Shown here in pieces: positions 11,150 to 24,100 of a DNA stretch of 64,000 nt. Within the stretch, counting starts at the first letter, position 1. Each line of letters begins with the position of its first letter. The position numbers and the translations under genes were made by a program. Source of the DNA: Flabesymbios commensalis (taxonomy: Eukaryota; Annelida; Polychaeta; Terebellida; Flabelligeridae). Under the pieces are notes generated by a model. That model saw only the letters and a list, made by a program, of their open reading frames with translations, did no database searches and had not been told where the DNA came from. Location: the NCBI GenBank assembly GCA_964017125.1, contig OZ024902.1, positions 52,524,309 to 52,588,308 on the forward strand, written 5' to 3'.

Positions 11150-12065
11150 GATGACTGGTGACATGAGAATAAGATGACTGGGAATGCAGTTTTTATAGCC
11201 GTATTTCTCCACTCACTCGACAAGGGCAGCCTGTCTAACATGAGCGCGGATAGATACCGGACCATACCGAGCTCATCACGGATTATTATTCAACATGCCG
11301 AATACCTACGACAGCCACGTGTTCTATAGTGTGCATGGGACACGGGCGTTACCGTACACAACACGGATACCACACGATGATGCTAGTAGGCCTAAATTGT
11401 TAAAAACACGTTAAAATACTGTGCTATAATGAGAGTAAAAATATAAATATTTAAAATATTACAGATGACTTTTGAATAATTACCTGTAATTAATTTATAA
11501 TCAGTTGTATATGTTTGTCAAATTACCTGTGAGGAATATATAGGCTGGCTATGTTCACATTTATCAATATTTTGTATAAGTATATTGTATCGTGGACATT
11601 GTATCTGTCATGGATGTCGCTTACAGTTACGCAGCAAGTGGGAATATAATGGGATTCACGGTTAAAATACGAACAGAGTAGGATTCAGGATTACTCATTC
11701 ATTATGTAGGAGGGGTGGGGCCCTCGGTAATTTTATTTTAATTAATAGGAGATGAGTTCAGGTAATTTCAACCTAATTAGCTAACAATATATAGTGCAAA
11801 ATGTTATGTAAACTATTATCTTAATTGATCTAAAGAAGTGAGTGGAGATCTAGTCAATCAAAAAAAATAGGTAGATAATAAAGAATAAGGGACACTATTT
11901 CCTTGTAGAACATGCTTAGATCTGCTGCTTCATTTCCAATATTATTTTCCTATATTTTAATATAAAAACAACGCGTTATACTACCCAGGTACACGAGTTG
12001 ACCCACACCAAAAGATGGGTTAATCTAAAATTCTAAACAAATAAAAAACATGTAAAATCTAGATG
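11150..12065. repeat. Old internal direct repeat, first copy (duplication A)
   Basis: Matches 15090-16085 in the same orientation. Shared anchors include CTCGACAAGGGCAGCCTGTC, GATACCGGACCATACCG, TCTATAGTGTGCATGGGACA and AAATAAAAAACATGTAAAAT / GATAAAAAACATGTAAAAT. Divergence is far higher (perhaps 15-20 percent, with indels) than between the big A and B copies, so this repeat predates that duplication. The counterparts in copy B begin near 49480 and 58130. No coding region recognised. Confidence 0.75.
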
Positions 12066-12467
12066 GATAGCTTCATTCAGTGAAAAAGTACAGGTAAAAT
12101 TCATTATTATTATAAATACAGGGAGCCACCATACTTGCCACCAGGGATAAAAACACTGAAAGAAGTCTAGTGACAAAATCGTATTTCCACAGTGGTCCCT
12201 GTCGGCACGATGACAGCGGCAAGAGTGAGGATAGAAATACTTCCAACCTAAGTAAATATTAAAGGCGTCACATAGGCCTATCACATAAAAAGATTATGCC
12301 CAATAAAAACATGAATAAGCATATCATATTATAACTTAGCGAAAAATAAATTATAGACCAGAATAGATAACCAGTGATAAATTACAATAATAAAAGTAAT
12401 CACTTTATCCCTACCTCAGTCAGCACAGCCCCGGGACTAGTCCAAGACTGACTGGGCCTGTCGCACC

Positions 12468-12730
12468 TTGGCGATCATCGTGAACGATCGCGTAAAGCTA
12501 GGATTACATGCGGTATGCGGCATGCGTTATGCGGTATGCGGTACGGTATGCGGCATGTGTGATTCCTTTAATGCGGCATGCGGCGAGTTTTTTATTCTTT
12601 TTCAACCAGCCAACCGACCAACCGACCAACCAAACCACCAACCAACCAACCAACCAACCAACCAACCAACCAACCAACCAACCAACCAACCAATCAATCA
12701 ACCAACTAACCAGCCACAAACCAACCAAAG
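12468..12730. repeat. ATGCGGT-type repeat followed by (AACC)n microsatellite
   Basis: At 12508-12590 the word ATGCGG(T/C) recurs about seven times, partly as GGCATGCG palindromes. At about 12603-12728 it passes into a CCAA tetranucleotide tract of about 125 bases. The matching tract in copy B (about 55619-55770) is longer by some 25-30 bases, so this locus has changed length since the duplication. Frames rich in Asn-Gln-Pro-Thr are products of the repeat. Confidence 0.85.
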
Positions 12731-12754
12731 GGTTTTATGGGGAACCAGGTACTG

Positions 12755-13520
12755 GAACCCTTACCCAGCCCTGAAAACGTATTCTCCATTCGGCCCAAAT
12801 ACTGTACCTTTCCCTAAGGATAGTGGCGTCACCCCCTTTGTTATCACCTACTAGCCCTGAAAACGTATTCTCCATCCGGCTTAAATACTGTACCTTCCCC
12901 TAAGGATAGTGGCGTCACCCCCTTTGTTATTACTTACTACTAACGGTATTTACTGTATAGTTTGTGCGAAATGCAAAAAATTATATGTGAGAGAAACTGG
13001 GCTCTCCTTCAGGAAAAGGATAAACATACATTGTTCGGATGTACGGCTTAAGAAGGACACGGCAGTTGCTACAAACTTTAACTCCGGGAGCTGCAGGGCG
13101 ACCCATCTTAGAGTGTTGTATCTTGAAGTATTGAAGAATACAGGAGACATAACTCTAAATAAGATTCGGCGACTTGAAGCGGAAAGGAAGTGGCAATTAG
13201 CCCTGAAAACGTATTATCCATTCGGCTTAAATACTGTACCTTCCCCTAAGGATAGTGGCGTCACCCCCTTTGTTATTACCTACTCTGCAACTGCGGTGGA
13301 GGCAGCTAAATTAGTGAAGACTTCCTTCAATAAACTTAAAGCGAAACATCCAAACATCCTGTATAAACGGTGTGTAACAGCATTTAAAAGGGACAAAATC
13401 TACGCGATCTCTTGGTGAGAAGTAGATTGGGGAAAGCCCCACTGGACAACCCAACGGTTACCGGATTCGACTCAAGTCAGGATCTGACTACATTAGTAAA
13501 TGCATTAGATGAGGTATAAT
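12755..13520 (+). pseudogene. Penelope-like retroelement fragment (GIY-YIG domain), copy A
   Basis: A plus-strand frame encodes GIYCIVCAKCKKLYVRETGL, then a histidine/cysteine segment, a conserved RLEAERKWQLALKTYYPFGL ending, and onward into PFVITYSATAVEAAKLVKTS. The first part matches the GIY-YIG endonuclease of Penelope-like elements, where it nicks target DNA; the YPFGLN ending is typical. The later part resembles the linker that normally follows the reverse transcriptase and precedes GIY-YIG, so the order seems permuted. No reverse transcriptase is present. An 86-base unit (starting AGCCCTGAAAACGTATTC) occurs at 12767, 12853 and 13199. The frame ends earlier than in copy B, so copy A is the more decayed. 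Confidence 0.7.
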
Positions 13521-14405
13521 TTATATCAATTAGTATGATTGTTTTCCTTTTTGTCTAGATTTATTGTCAGACAATCATTTTCAAGGCTACTAGGCTTGTA
13601 TTTGCCTGCATGAGATAGGTGTAATGAGTATAATTATGAATAAGAGGTGAAATGTGATAGGTATTAACGATTCTTAACATAATTTCCAAATCACTTATTT
13701 CTACGTCGTGGTATTGGGGAGTCGTATCGGTCACTATAATACAAAGTGATACGACCCTCTAATTGTACCTGTGGATGAGTTATGCATCCCGGCTCACACA
13801 GGCTATCGAGCAGGTTTTGGATAGATGTTGGGCTACCGTCAGAGAAGCTGGCCCAGCAGTGCCAACATTGCCCCTGCAGCAGATCAGTGCCTGGTGTTTG
13901 CTGGTATGAATATGTTACATTATTAAATATTAGTATTTTTTTTCATCAGGAACGGCTGGGATTGTTTCTTGGTGGTTTTGTGAACAGTATTGATGAATAC
14001 ATGTGTTCACCATTTTGATCTGGACGCCTTCCCTCTCTGATTCGACCTTAAAAAGCTGGAATGGCATGAACATAATTATAGCAAATATTCTAACCAAGGC
14101 TCAGCGCTCATAGCTTCTTATCATAGATCATCATTGATTTGATATCATCGTCACGGTTTGCCTATCTCTGCCATTTGTGTTAAATAATCATAAAATCGAA
14201 GTATTTGCATCACAGAACATACATCATGTGACATTTTCAAAAGCTCTAAACGTATTAAGAAAACGGTACGTATTAGGTTGGGGGGCGCCCATTTAATCTC
14301 GAGGGGGTGGGGGTGCTTGAGTATTTTTGAAATATATATATTTTGAGATTGAATTTTCAAGAATGAAATAATTGTCTGAAGGCCATGTTGTAAATAAATA
14401 CTTAA
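13521..14405. other. Non-coding, with one diverged palindromic repeat
   Basis: No gene seen. At 13783-13905 a diverged member of the GCTGGCCCAGC...GTGTTTGCTGG repeat family occurs. The segment 13980-14285 has a much more diverged relative at 45540-46740, anchored by CATAGATCATCATTGATTT and ATCATCGTCACGGTTTGCCT. A tract with GGGGGCGCCC and GAGGGGGTGGGGGTGC lies at 14280-14315. Confidence 0.5.
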
Positions 14406-14646
14406 CCCTTTAACCGCCAATTATTCAATTTGAATTTTCACCCACTTGAAGTTGTGTCTCGTTGACGCGATCCACAACTTCAAGTGAGTGAAAATTATTC
14501 AGATTTGACAAAATGGAGGTCAACTCTTTTCAAATATTGCTGATTGATGTCACATTTTATCTTTAACATAATTATTCAAAATGTTATACTTAATGTGCTA
14601 ATAAAAAATGAAAACCCGAACATATGCGACACCGGCGGTTAAAGGG
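14406..14646. mobile_element. Hairpin MITE, TTAA-flanked, copy 2
   Basis: Same family as the element at 54-291: CCCTTTAACCGCC and GGCGGTTAAAGGG ends and the internal CACTTGAAGTTGTG / CACAACTTCAAGTG hairpin. Left flank TTAA; right flank CTAA, one change from the target duplication. Shared with copy B (57463), so it was inserted before the segmental duplication. Confidence 0.85.
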
Positions 14647-15089
14647 CTAATGGTCTTGAAACAAATTTTGGCTCGCGTTGCTCGGCATCATTAAGCGACG
14701 CTTAAATTTGTGCAGCCATTCTTCGCTCGTCTCCATAGTCTCCACATCAATACTTAAAGCCTAGTTTACAATGTATGATCCAGCTTTGGGACAGAAAAAA
14801 TAAGAGAAAAATAAACAAATGTTATTATTTTGCTTGGGGCAAGGTGTGAAATAAATAAATAATTTCAGAGAGGAAGTGAAATGAATAATTTGCCCAGTTC
14901 AAACATTCCATCCAACGCTGGTGATCAAATGGCGCCCCCCTTAGTGATTCAACTGTTACGCTGTAGAAAACACATTTTGACGTGTGATCAGAAAGTATGT
15001 AAAAATAGTATTATATTTCTACAGACTCAGTCATTTAAATGACTTTGCAATGAATTTAAATAAAAGGTGGATTGTGAACTACTCACATG

Positions 15090-16085
15090 ATAATTAGATG
15101 ACAGGGAATGTCTGTTTTTTAGCCCCCTGTGTTTCTCCACTCCCTCGACAAGGGCAGCCTGTCTAGCATGAGCGCGGATTGATACCGGACCATACCGGGC
15201 TCATCACGGAGTATTATTCAATATGCCGTATATCTGCGACAGCCACGTATTCTATAGTGTGCATGGGACACAGGCGTTACCGTAGCCTACATAACACGGA
15301 TGCCACACGATGTTGTCAGTATTGAAAACAAAAGCGTTAATAATACCCTGTGCTATAATGAGAGTAAAAATATAAATATTTATAATGTTACAGATGGTTT
15401 TTAAATAAATATCTGTAACTAATTTATAATCGGTTGTATATGTTTGTCAAATTACTCGTAAATAATGTATAAACGGTTGGCTATGTTTGTCAAATTTGAA
15501 AATATTTCGCAATTGTTAATATCGTATCATGAACATTGTAGGCCCTATCTGTCATGAATGTCGTCTACATCTACATAGCAGGTGGAAATATAATGAGATT
15601 GAGGGTAAAAATGAGAAAAGAGCAGGAATAAAGAATGGGCCTACTCAATAAATATGTTGGGGGAGGGGGTTCCTCATTGATTATGTATGAGAGGTAAATG
15701 ACGTAATACTTTTAAATTAGGATCTTGATTTTAGTGAGAGATGAGTTCAGATAGGGCCAACCTAGTTAGCAAACAATACCTGGTGCAAATGGTTATGTAA
15801 ATTATTATCTTAATTTATATTATGCAGTAGAGACTTCAGTTAGAGGCCAATCAACAAAAACAGGTGGACAATAAAGACATACAACAGATAAGGGGTGCAA
15901 ATTAAGGCATTGTGAAAGGTGTTTAGATCCGTTGTTTCATTTTCAATATTCATTTTCTTTGTTTTACAAAAAAAACAATGAGTTACACCACACAATCAAA
16001 ACACAGGGGGTGAGGATTTTTCATCCACGTCGCAAGGTGGGTGTATGTAAAATTCGAAACGGATAAAAAACATGTAAAATCGTAA
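15090..16085. repeat. Old internal direct repeat, second copy (duplication A)
   Basis: Partner of 11150-12065, about 3.9 kb downstream in direct orientation. Its presence in both large copies shows that the local duplication came first. It ends near a run of about 50 bases around AAAAACATGTAAAATCG. No reading frame is kept in common between the two repeats. Confidence 0.75.
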
Positions 16086-18109
16086 TAGGATAGGACTGGG
16101 GTGTAATCGAGATTGACTCATATAGGTCCTCAGATTCTTCATCATAAGGAAATGATTCTAAACCTGAAAAATTGAAATATATGAAGAGTTTATACTGTTT
16201 GTACTGCACATTTGAAACACAAAAACACAACATTGATCCCTTTGACGTATTTGATGCAGCTTGTTATACAATTTGCCATTTTCGTGGGCACTGGTTCCAC
16301 ATAGAAACATAATTGAGCTGAACATGCCACAAATTTTAATCTGATGAGAACGTATAGCCAAACTCACCAAAATTATTTTCAAATAATTATGATTTATTAT
16401 GATTATACTGTAATTGACAGATGGTAATGTATTTGTAACGGTAATAAGATATATTGGTTCACGTAGAATGTGAAAATACCAATAAATTTCTTAGAATGTA
16501 CCTTTTTATTTGCGGGTAATTCTCATATGGATTTATGTTGATGCGCCCACTGCAACCGTTTGTTATTAGCAAAAATAAAAATTTATAATATGTATGACTT
16601 TCGCACATCAACACCTTCACTGAACTTGAAAAGGACATCTTCAATGTTTTGTTAATTTAGACTTTCACTTTGTAACAGTCAATTGAATTGTCAGAATGAT
16701 TTTCAATATCGACAAATCCCGTGATTTTAGCCTGGTGACAAAACTTGAGAAAATCCCCACACACCAGAGGCTTGAACAAACAGAAAACACCCGTCCCCTC
16801 CTAAGTAACCCCTGTTGTGACATTGGGGGATACATTAACTTCTCCACTTGTAGAGCCAGTGGAAACCAACAGGACCCAACAGTTAGGTCTTGATTGAGCA
16901 TCCACAAACAAATACAACACACTACAACCCTATCATACTAAACTTCTACATGATTTATTTATTCCGTTTTGAATCCCATCATGATTCCATCCATATATTA
17001 TACCATTGTCTACCAACTACGACCTCAGAATAAACTACCAGCGGTAACATCAGTCATCTCTTACTCTTCATTAAATCAACTATTAAAAAAAATACAATTA
17101 CAATTCGTCTAAGTAAACAAATACAAGTCAATAATCTCCACAAGCTCAATTCAATTCACACGTTGTTATCAAATAAATCGAAAAGTAAAATCAAGCCACG
17201 TACTGCGAATACCTGATAATCATCCACAGAGCTGATTTGATGGCTGCAGGACACCGTCTGGGTTTTATAGTCGGCCCAACATTAAGCTTGCATAGATCTT
17301 TATCCTGCTTAGTTAATTTATCTAATTTTTCACCCATTTAAAGATCAAACGTTTGCAGATCCTGATCTTAAACACACATTTCGTTCCCAACATCAGTGAT
17401 TTGATCGGCTGATAAACTAGGATAAAAACGAAAATAGTCCTGATCATCAGGATAAGGGTTGATACAAGTACCGGGCTTCACCAGTTGACTGTGCACCGCC
17501 TGTGAACATGTGAATTCTACTTCCATTGTTCAGTGGCCTTGGTGTCGATTCACTGAGGCTATTTTCCGCTGGAAGCAGATTATTTCTCCGGAATCTTGAT
17601 TTGCGCACCGGCCAAAATGAAGCTTGGCGTTCAGTGTAATTAATACCACAATGCACAACATATTGGTTATAATTATTAGGCCTACTAAGTTCCGTTGAAC
17701 AGATACTCTTCATAAGCCCCACGGTAAAAGAAACCTTCAATACTTGTTTAGACCCAGTAGAGGGGTACGGCAGACATTTTGGTTTGTGTTGCTCAACACC
17801 GTAAAGCAAATGAGTGAGCTCAGTGATCATATAACTGTATATTGTGATCACATACTATACATTGGCCTCACGTTCATCGATCTGTGGTAGGTTGATTAAT
17901 GCTAATATAGATTCAAGATAATTAAATCATAAGTATGAGTATTCCAAAGAATATAATATAATGTATATATATGATGCCTGACATATTAGATGCCCGACAT
18001 ACTATACTCAGTTCGAGTTCGAGACATGACGCTGTATAATGTCCCATAGTTGTGGTGAGAGGAACTTTCTTTTGTGCTCATTATTTAACCACTATATCTC
18101 GTGTTTTAG
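16086..18109. other. Upstream region of transporter A, no gene recognised
   Basis: Several short minus-strand frames occur (for example 17447-17851). Differences between copies A and B in them mostly change the amino acid, so they do not behave as coding. The region should hold the promoter and 5' untranslated exon of the transporter. A fragment related to the 54-291 MITE lies at about 17330 and is fuller in copy B (60378-60450). Confidence 0.45.
18017..18042 (+). repeat. Short duplicate of the transporter start region
   Basis: GTTCGAGACATGACGCTGTA at 18017 nearly repeats GTTCGAGACATGCCGCTGTA at 18111, the true exon start, 94 bases downstream. The upstream copy has an ATG but its frame closes quickly. 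The same arrangement is kept in copy B (61132 and 61226). Confidence 0.7.
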
Positions 18110-18119
18110 GGTTCGAGAC

Positions 18120-21100
18120 ATGCCGCTGTATGATGTGCTGGTGGTGGTAGCAGGAGCAATTTGCTGTGCTATGTCCGGTATTGTGATGGTCATGAACGCC
18201 ATTTTCTTGGTGGAGTACAAGGAAGCTTTTGACATTGACACAGAAACAGCTGCCTGGTCCAGCTCAATATTTGGTGCTGCAAGCTATTTATGTGGTAACC
18301 AACATTATGTACTTGATCTATTTTAAAAATCATATAATACTTGCAAAAATGAAATGTTTCTATTCCGTTACAATTTTTTGTGTACTCTTATTTTTCAGCA
18401 TGATTGATGATCAATGGCGTAAGAAATATGTACTAGAATATGTTTTTCCTATTCGTAGTATTTACAATCACTATATAATATACTTGCACTACAAAAATTA
18501 TACATTATCGCCCATCAGGTAGTTTAAAATTGGATTACACGTTCTGCACCTGGTTGAATCACCATTAAGTAATTGGAAACCGCGCACTAATCGTATACAT
18601 ATGATATACATATGATATTGCAGGTATTATAATCGGTTGGTTGGTAGACAGATTTGGTCTTCAGATTGTTACTACAGTATGTGGTGTCTTCATGGCTTCT
18701 GGATTAATGCTGACAGCATTTGCCACAAACGTGTATATCGTCGACATTTCAATTGGATTATTATGCGGTGGGTGGATGTACGCTTTTCAAATGAACAAAA
18801 TGTAATGATACATTGTGCGCCTTTTGTGAATTTGAATGCCACAGTATTAAATTACATTAGGACACTGCAGACCTCTTATACTTGGTGCTTATTTTTTCAG
18901 GATTTGGTGCGTGTGGTTTTGCTGTGATCAGTACAGTATCGGCACAGAAGCATTTTGACAAGCATCGAGCATTAGCCATCAGCTTGAGCACCCTAGGCTT
19001 CTCTATTGGTGACAGCATAGGAGCCCCTATCATTGAGACACTTAAGAATCAATATGGATGGCGTGGTGTATGCTTTATTCTTTCTGGAGTCTCTTTCCAC
19101 ACTATCGCATGTGGTTTTGTGTTCAGAGGGATTGATTCACACAATGATCCAGTCAAAGTAGAACAGCAATCTCTTATTACCACCTCTTATGAAGAGACGT
19201 CCAGGCCTAATGGGGCCATTTCGGCAGAAGTCCATGACAATTCCCCCAGTTATGGAACATTTGAATCCCCTGTAGCTAACCTTGAATCACTGCCGTGTTC
19301 AGAGGTGATACGGAGCGCCCACAAGACAAGGCCACTCTTCTTAATAATACTGATATGTAGCAGAGTGGTACAGGCCACTCAGTTCATGGTTATGCTACAG
19401 TTAACTCCAACACGAGCTAAAGATATCGGATTAAATGACACAAAGATCTCAGCTCTGATCTCCACCATAGGGATCTCAAGGATTATCTCCCGTCTTCTCA
19501 CGGGAGCCGCTGGAGATCTAAAGTGGTTTAATAAAACCTTCTACTGCTGCGTGATATCCTTCGCCGCCGGTCTTGTCATGTGCTGTAATGTATTTACAAG
19601 CTTTATTTCTAATATGGTCATCGCTGCATTATTTGGATTTTTCACCGGTATGTGAATGGCACTATATTCAGTGATATTCCTGATATAATTTGTTGTTGAT
19701 CAAGTTAACCCTTTAAGCCCTCACGATGCATTAAAGCATCATTTCACAGCCCTGAAAACAGACTTAATTTTCCTACAACTAGGTTTTTTTTAATGTAAAT
19801 TTCCATGAAACTGGTTTACTAATACATGGTAATTTTGTTTAATTGTGTCATCTTCATCCACTAAAAGTCGAGAATTGTGACAGCAATTCGCGGTTTGTAG
19901 TGGATGAAGATAGTGGATGAAGGTTTGAAAGGGTTAAAGGGATTAGCCGCTGCCTAGTTTCAATTAGGTTGTCAAAATTTCAAACCTTGCAAGGTAGTGG
20001 ACAGGTTAACTGCACAAAATGGACCCCCCACTGCATTTTGTAGTAGAATTATGTCACTTGGCACGAATGATACTTGGACCAAATGGAAAATTTTGAGCAG
20101 CGGACGTTTTGGATTTCTGCGTTTTTTTGCCCTAATTCAAGGTCAAGGTGCAAATTTCAAGGTCAAATATGATTTTTTAGCAAATAAAGCTACGAACAAG
20201 TGTAATAACTCTATTTCATTTATTTTTGACTGAAAAACTCATTTCTGGTACTATTTTAATAATTCAAGGTCATCTTCAAGGTCAAAATGTCAATTTGAAG
20301 GTCAAATTGTTGAAAATGTTATTTTTAACCAAATTAATTAGGAACAAATGTAATAACTCATTTTAGTGTGATTTTGGCTGCAGAATCTATTTCTAATAAT
20401 GTTTTGCTGACTCAAGGTCATCTTAAAGGTCAAAAGGTCAAATCTAGGGTCAAAACTGTGAAAATATCATTTTTAACAAATACAAATATCAGCAAAGTGT
20501 AATACCTCTTTTTGATGTTTTTTTGACTGAAGAGTCAATTTGTTGTACTATTTTGATGATTAAAGGTCATCTTTAAGGTCAAAGCGTAAATGTCAAGGTC
20601 AAGAGGGCGAAAATATGATTTTCAAGGTCAAATATGATATTTCTAACTAATATATCTAGGAACAAGTGTATTGCCTCTTTTTGTGTACTTTTGACTGGAA
20701 AATCCATTTCTGGTATTATTTTCATGATTCTAGGTGATCTTCAAGGTCAAAACGTCAAATGAGCAAAAATATGATTCCAATAAATAAGACTAAGATCCAT
20801 TTTTTACTGTCATATAATTTTCGTATTTGTGGAATTGACATTGACATTTTGATATTGCGGGTGACCCTGAATCGCAAAAAATAGTATCAGTAATGGATTA
20901 TACAGTGATCCTCCAGTTTCCAAGATGGCCAAGGTCAAACATTAAATTGTTATACTGTTCAACAGAAAAGAAACATGTCTCTATAATAGGGTTTTAAGGT
21001 ATGCCCGACTTATTGGTGTGGCCGGTAAACTTAGAGATGACCGCAAGTTATGCAAGGTCAAACAATAAATTGGTATCATTTTGTGACAGAATTGAAGCAG

Positions 21101-24100
21101 ACACATGTAGTAGTAGTAATAGTAAATTATTGCTTTACGTCACTTTTCGGCACAAAAGGTCTTTTAAGTGACATTGTAATACGATAAAAACGTTGTAGTC
21201 GACAGATGATGATGTGAGGGTGGGGGTGAGAGGGCATGGTGGGTTATTGAGAGCGTTTTCCTTCGCTCGCCCAATAAGGGGTTCCACCCCCAGACATGCC
21301 CAGACGGCCGGAGACTTGGGTTTCGCTGTGCAATTTAATGCTGAATCTCCGTGGCATTTCGCGCAGCTCCACTATCATCGGGTCGGATAGTCCCCAGAGT
21401 AACAATAGGAAGGATAACTGCCTCTGGGTAACTCTAGTCATCCCACTTGAGAGACCTAATGGCAAACACGCTATTGTCGGTTATTTTTAGGCTACCACAG
21501 CCTAAACCAGCGCCAGCACTGATGCGAGAGCTGCATTATCACCGCAGTTGAGCGGAGGAACTAGGGTGTACCACTGGCAATCCGCCCAAAGATTATGGCC
21601 AGATACGAGGAGGCTGCAGCTTCCCTTGGATGATTGCTGTAGACTAGTGCTTACGTACCATGCCGTACAGCATGCAACTGACGGAACATATCACTAATGA
21701 CCCTCCCCGGATGGGGGCAAAAAGTACTACTACTAGCAATCATCCCAGTACCCCAGCAGACGCATGATGTTGGTTTCCATCATATGGCTTTCAGGTACGT
21801 CACCAGAAAATAACATTAGTGATGATAGAGATTGCTAAATCCAAGATGGCGACTATAAGGCAAACAAAAGTACAGCCTCAGTGTACTGACCTAACCAGTG
21901 AAAATAAATTAAAGTTCCGGGGAAAAGTCGAGTAGCTGCTTTCAATTCTTACAAGGGGACACTGAAAAACCACAAAGCCTGAAAAACAAAGTCTATTAAT
22001 ATTAACAATAATAATATTAAGTACTATCTGAACAACAAGAACTAAGTTGGCTGTAGGCATAATTATTTTTTTTAATTTAAGGCCTGGAGCCCCTTACCAT
22101 GAATTCATTTTATATTTATGGGCCCTAATTTGCAAGCCTATGCACTCGACCTACAAGTAGGCTGAACAGGAATACATATGCATAGTATGGTATGCCCCCG
22201 CCAGCCTGCCATAATGATTTACAGGTACCGTGGGCCTACTCCAAATGAACATTCATTTGTCAAAGTCACTCGTCTACCACAATGGTGTTAAAGGCGATGC
22301 AGATTTTCGTGTTTGGTCATGGCCTATTTGCGGGCACTCTCTGACTAACCACTAATTTGGGTTTCATTATCTCAACAATGCCTAATATGATTTCTGAAAA
22401 TGCCACAATGTCCGAGTCGTCGGTATATATCTTTGGTGGATACCAAAATCACAGATCTATCTCGATTCCAGTTGACGTTTTACACATTTATTGCTTGTTT
22501 GTGGCCCTGTGACGGCAATTATGTTGGCCTTTTGGTTACCCTCTTGGCTTCTACCATCTCTAGTATTTTTTTGGTGATACCACCATGTCGGGCGTACCTG
22601 AAAACCACACGGTAGGCCTATGCACCAAAATCATCGATGTATCCCGATTCCAGTAGAAGTTCTACACATATGTTGCTCTATTATGGCCATTTTGTTTGCT
22701 TGGTAACCACCATCGTGGTTTTAGGCATGTAGACGGTGTCTAAAATGGTTTTTGATAATGCAACTGCATAACTTGGAACTATGATAGATATCTAAATCAC
22801 GAATCTGTTTTAAAAGTGATATGGATTTTGTGTTTGACCTCAGACAAATTGCGGCCATCTTGGATTTTACCCACTTTGCAATGTCTCAGGTACTTTATGA
22901 CTCTTTTTATCGGGCATACCGGACAACCCTATAGCAGACACATAAATCATGAATGTACTTCTATTTTGTCGAAAATGATATCCATTTATTATTTGACTTT
23001 GCACAAATGACGATTATTCTGGACTTTACCACAAAACAGTCTACTGCAGTTTATTGCCGCACTACGATGTCGGGCATATCTAAAATCTAAATTGTAAACA
23101 CCAACATCATGAACCTTTATCTATTCTGTCGAACATTTTGTCAAATTAATGTTTGACTTTCGCCATCTTAGAAAATAGCGCATTTGGGGGGGGGGGATGG
23201 AGGTATAATCAGAAACGAATAGAAATTGTCTCTCTGACTAAAACTTGTCCAATGTATCATGCTTTCCCTGAAAAAATGCAGTGCTCATGATCTTTCTTTA
23301 CTAGAAATTCCTGGTAGTGGTAGTTTCATCATTCTAGTCCTCTTTAACATGTTTAAAGAATAAATGTAAAATTCAATGTCTCATTTCTGAAAACATTGTC
23401 CACAAATAAACATCGAAACACGTGTAATATACATAAATAAGATATGGCTTTGACAGCATTTCTTAGGAGTAGATTGATGGTTAAATGTCATCTTCGTGGT
23501 TATATAAGGTCAAAATTAGCTTACTTTTGTTGAAGTGTAATAATGCATTTTTAAATGTAATTTGACTGACCATGTCTGGTATATTTTTGGATTCGTGTTA
23601 TCTTAAACACCACAATGTCAATTCTAAGGTCAAATTAGGACAAACAACATGATTGTGAATACAAATAATACGTGATACCTTTTTGATGTGATTCTTTATA
23701 CCTTTTTTACGTACTTTTTATTGTTGATCTAAGAAATATTTTCTATATTTTGTGAAGAAAATATTATTTGACCTAATACAGGACATAATGTACCGCATCG
23801 ACAATGGCGCAGCCGCAAACCAAATCGATCTTATATCTTGACAGGACAGAAAGCTCAATCACAATGCCATTTTGAAGCTAGAAACGGTGAAATTCACAAG
23901 CGTCAACAGTATGCTAACACATTTCTACGTTATTTGGCAGCAAAGTTATAGCACATTACGTTGCAGTGGTGGCCACTTTGGATTTTGCCCTCTAGCGGCA
24001 AATACACAAGGATAAATTCAGGAAACTTTTAGTGTGTTGCAAAAATGCTTAGGTAGGGTTCAAGATACAATCCCCCAAATTTCATCTGTCCCCTATTTTT

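Noticed and set aside
12033-12284. 83-residue minus-strand frame repeated at 50340-50591
   Set aside because: Conserved only because of the duplication; its diverged counterpart near 16085 keeps no frame.
12504-12774. Asn-Gln-Pro-Thr and Trp-Leu-Val-Gly repeat proteins on both strands
   Set aside because: They are the six-frame reading of an (AACC)n microsatellite.
17447-17851. 134-residue minus-strand open frame kept in both copies (also 60562-60966)
   Set aside because: Most differences between the copies change the amino acid, there is no recognised domain, and near-identity is explained by the recent duplication. Not supported as a gene.
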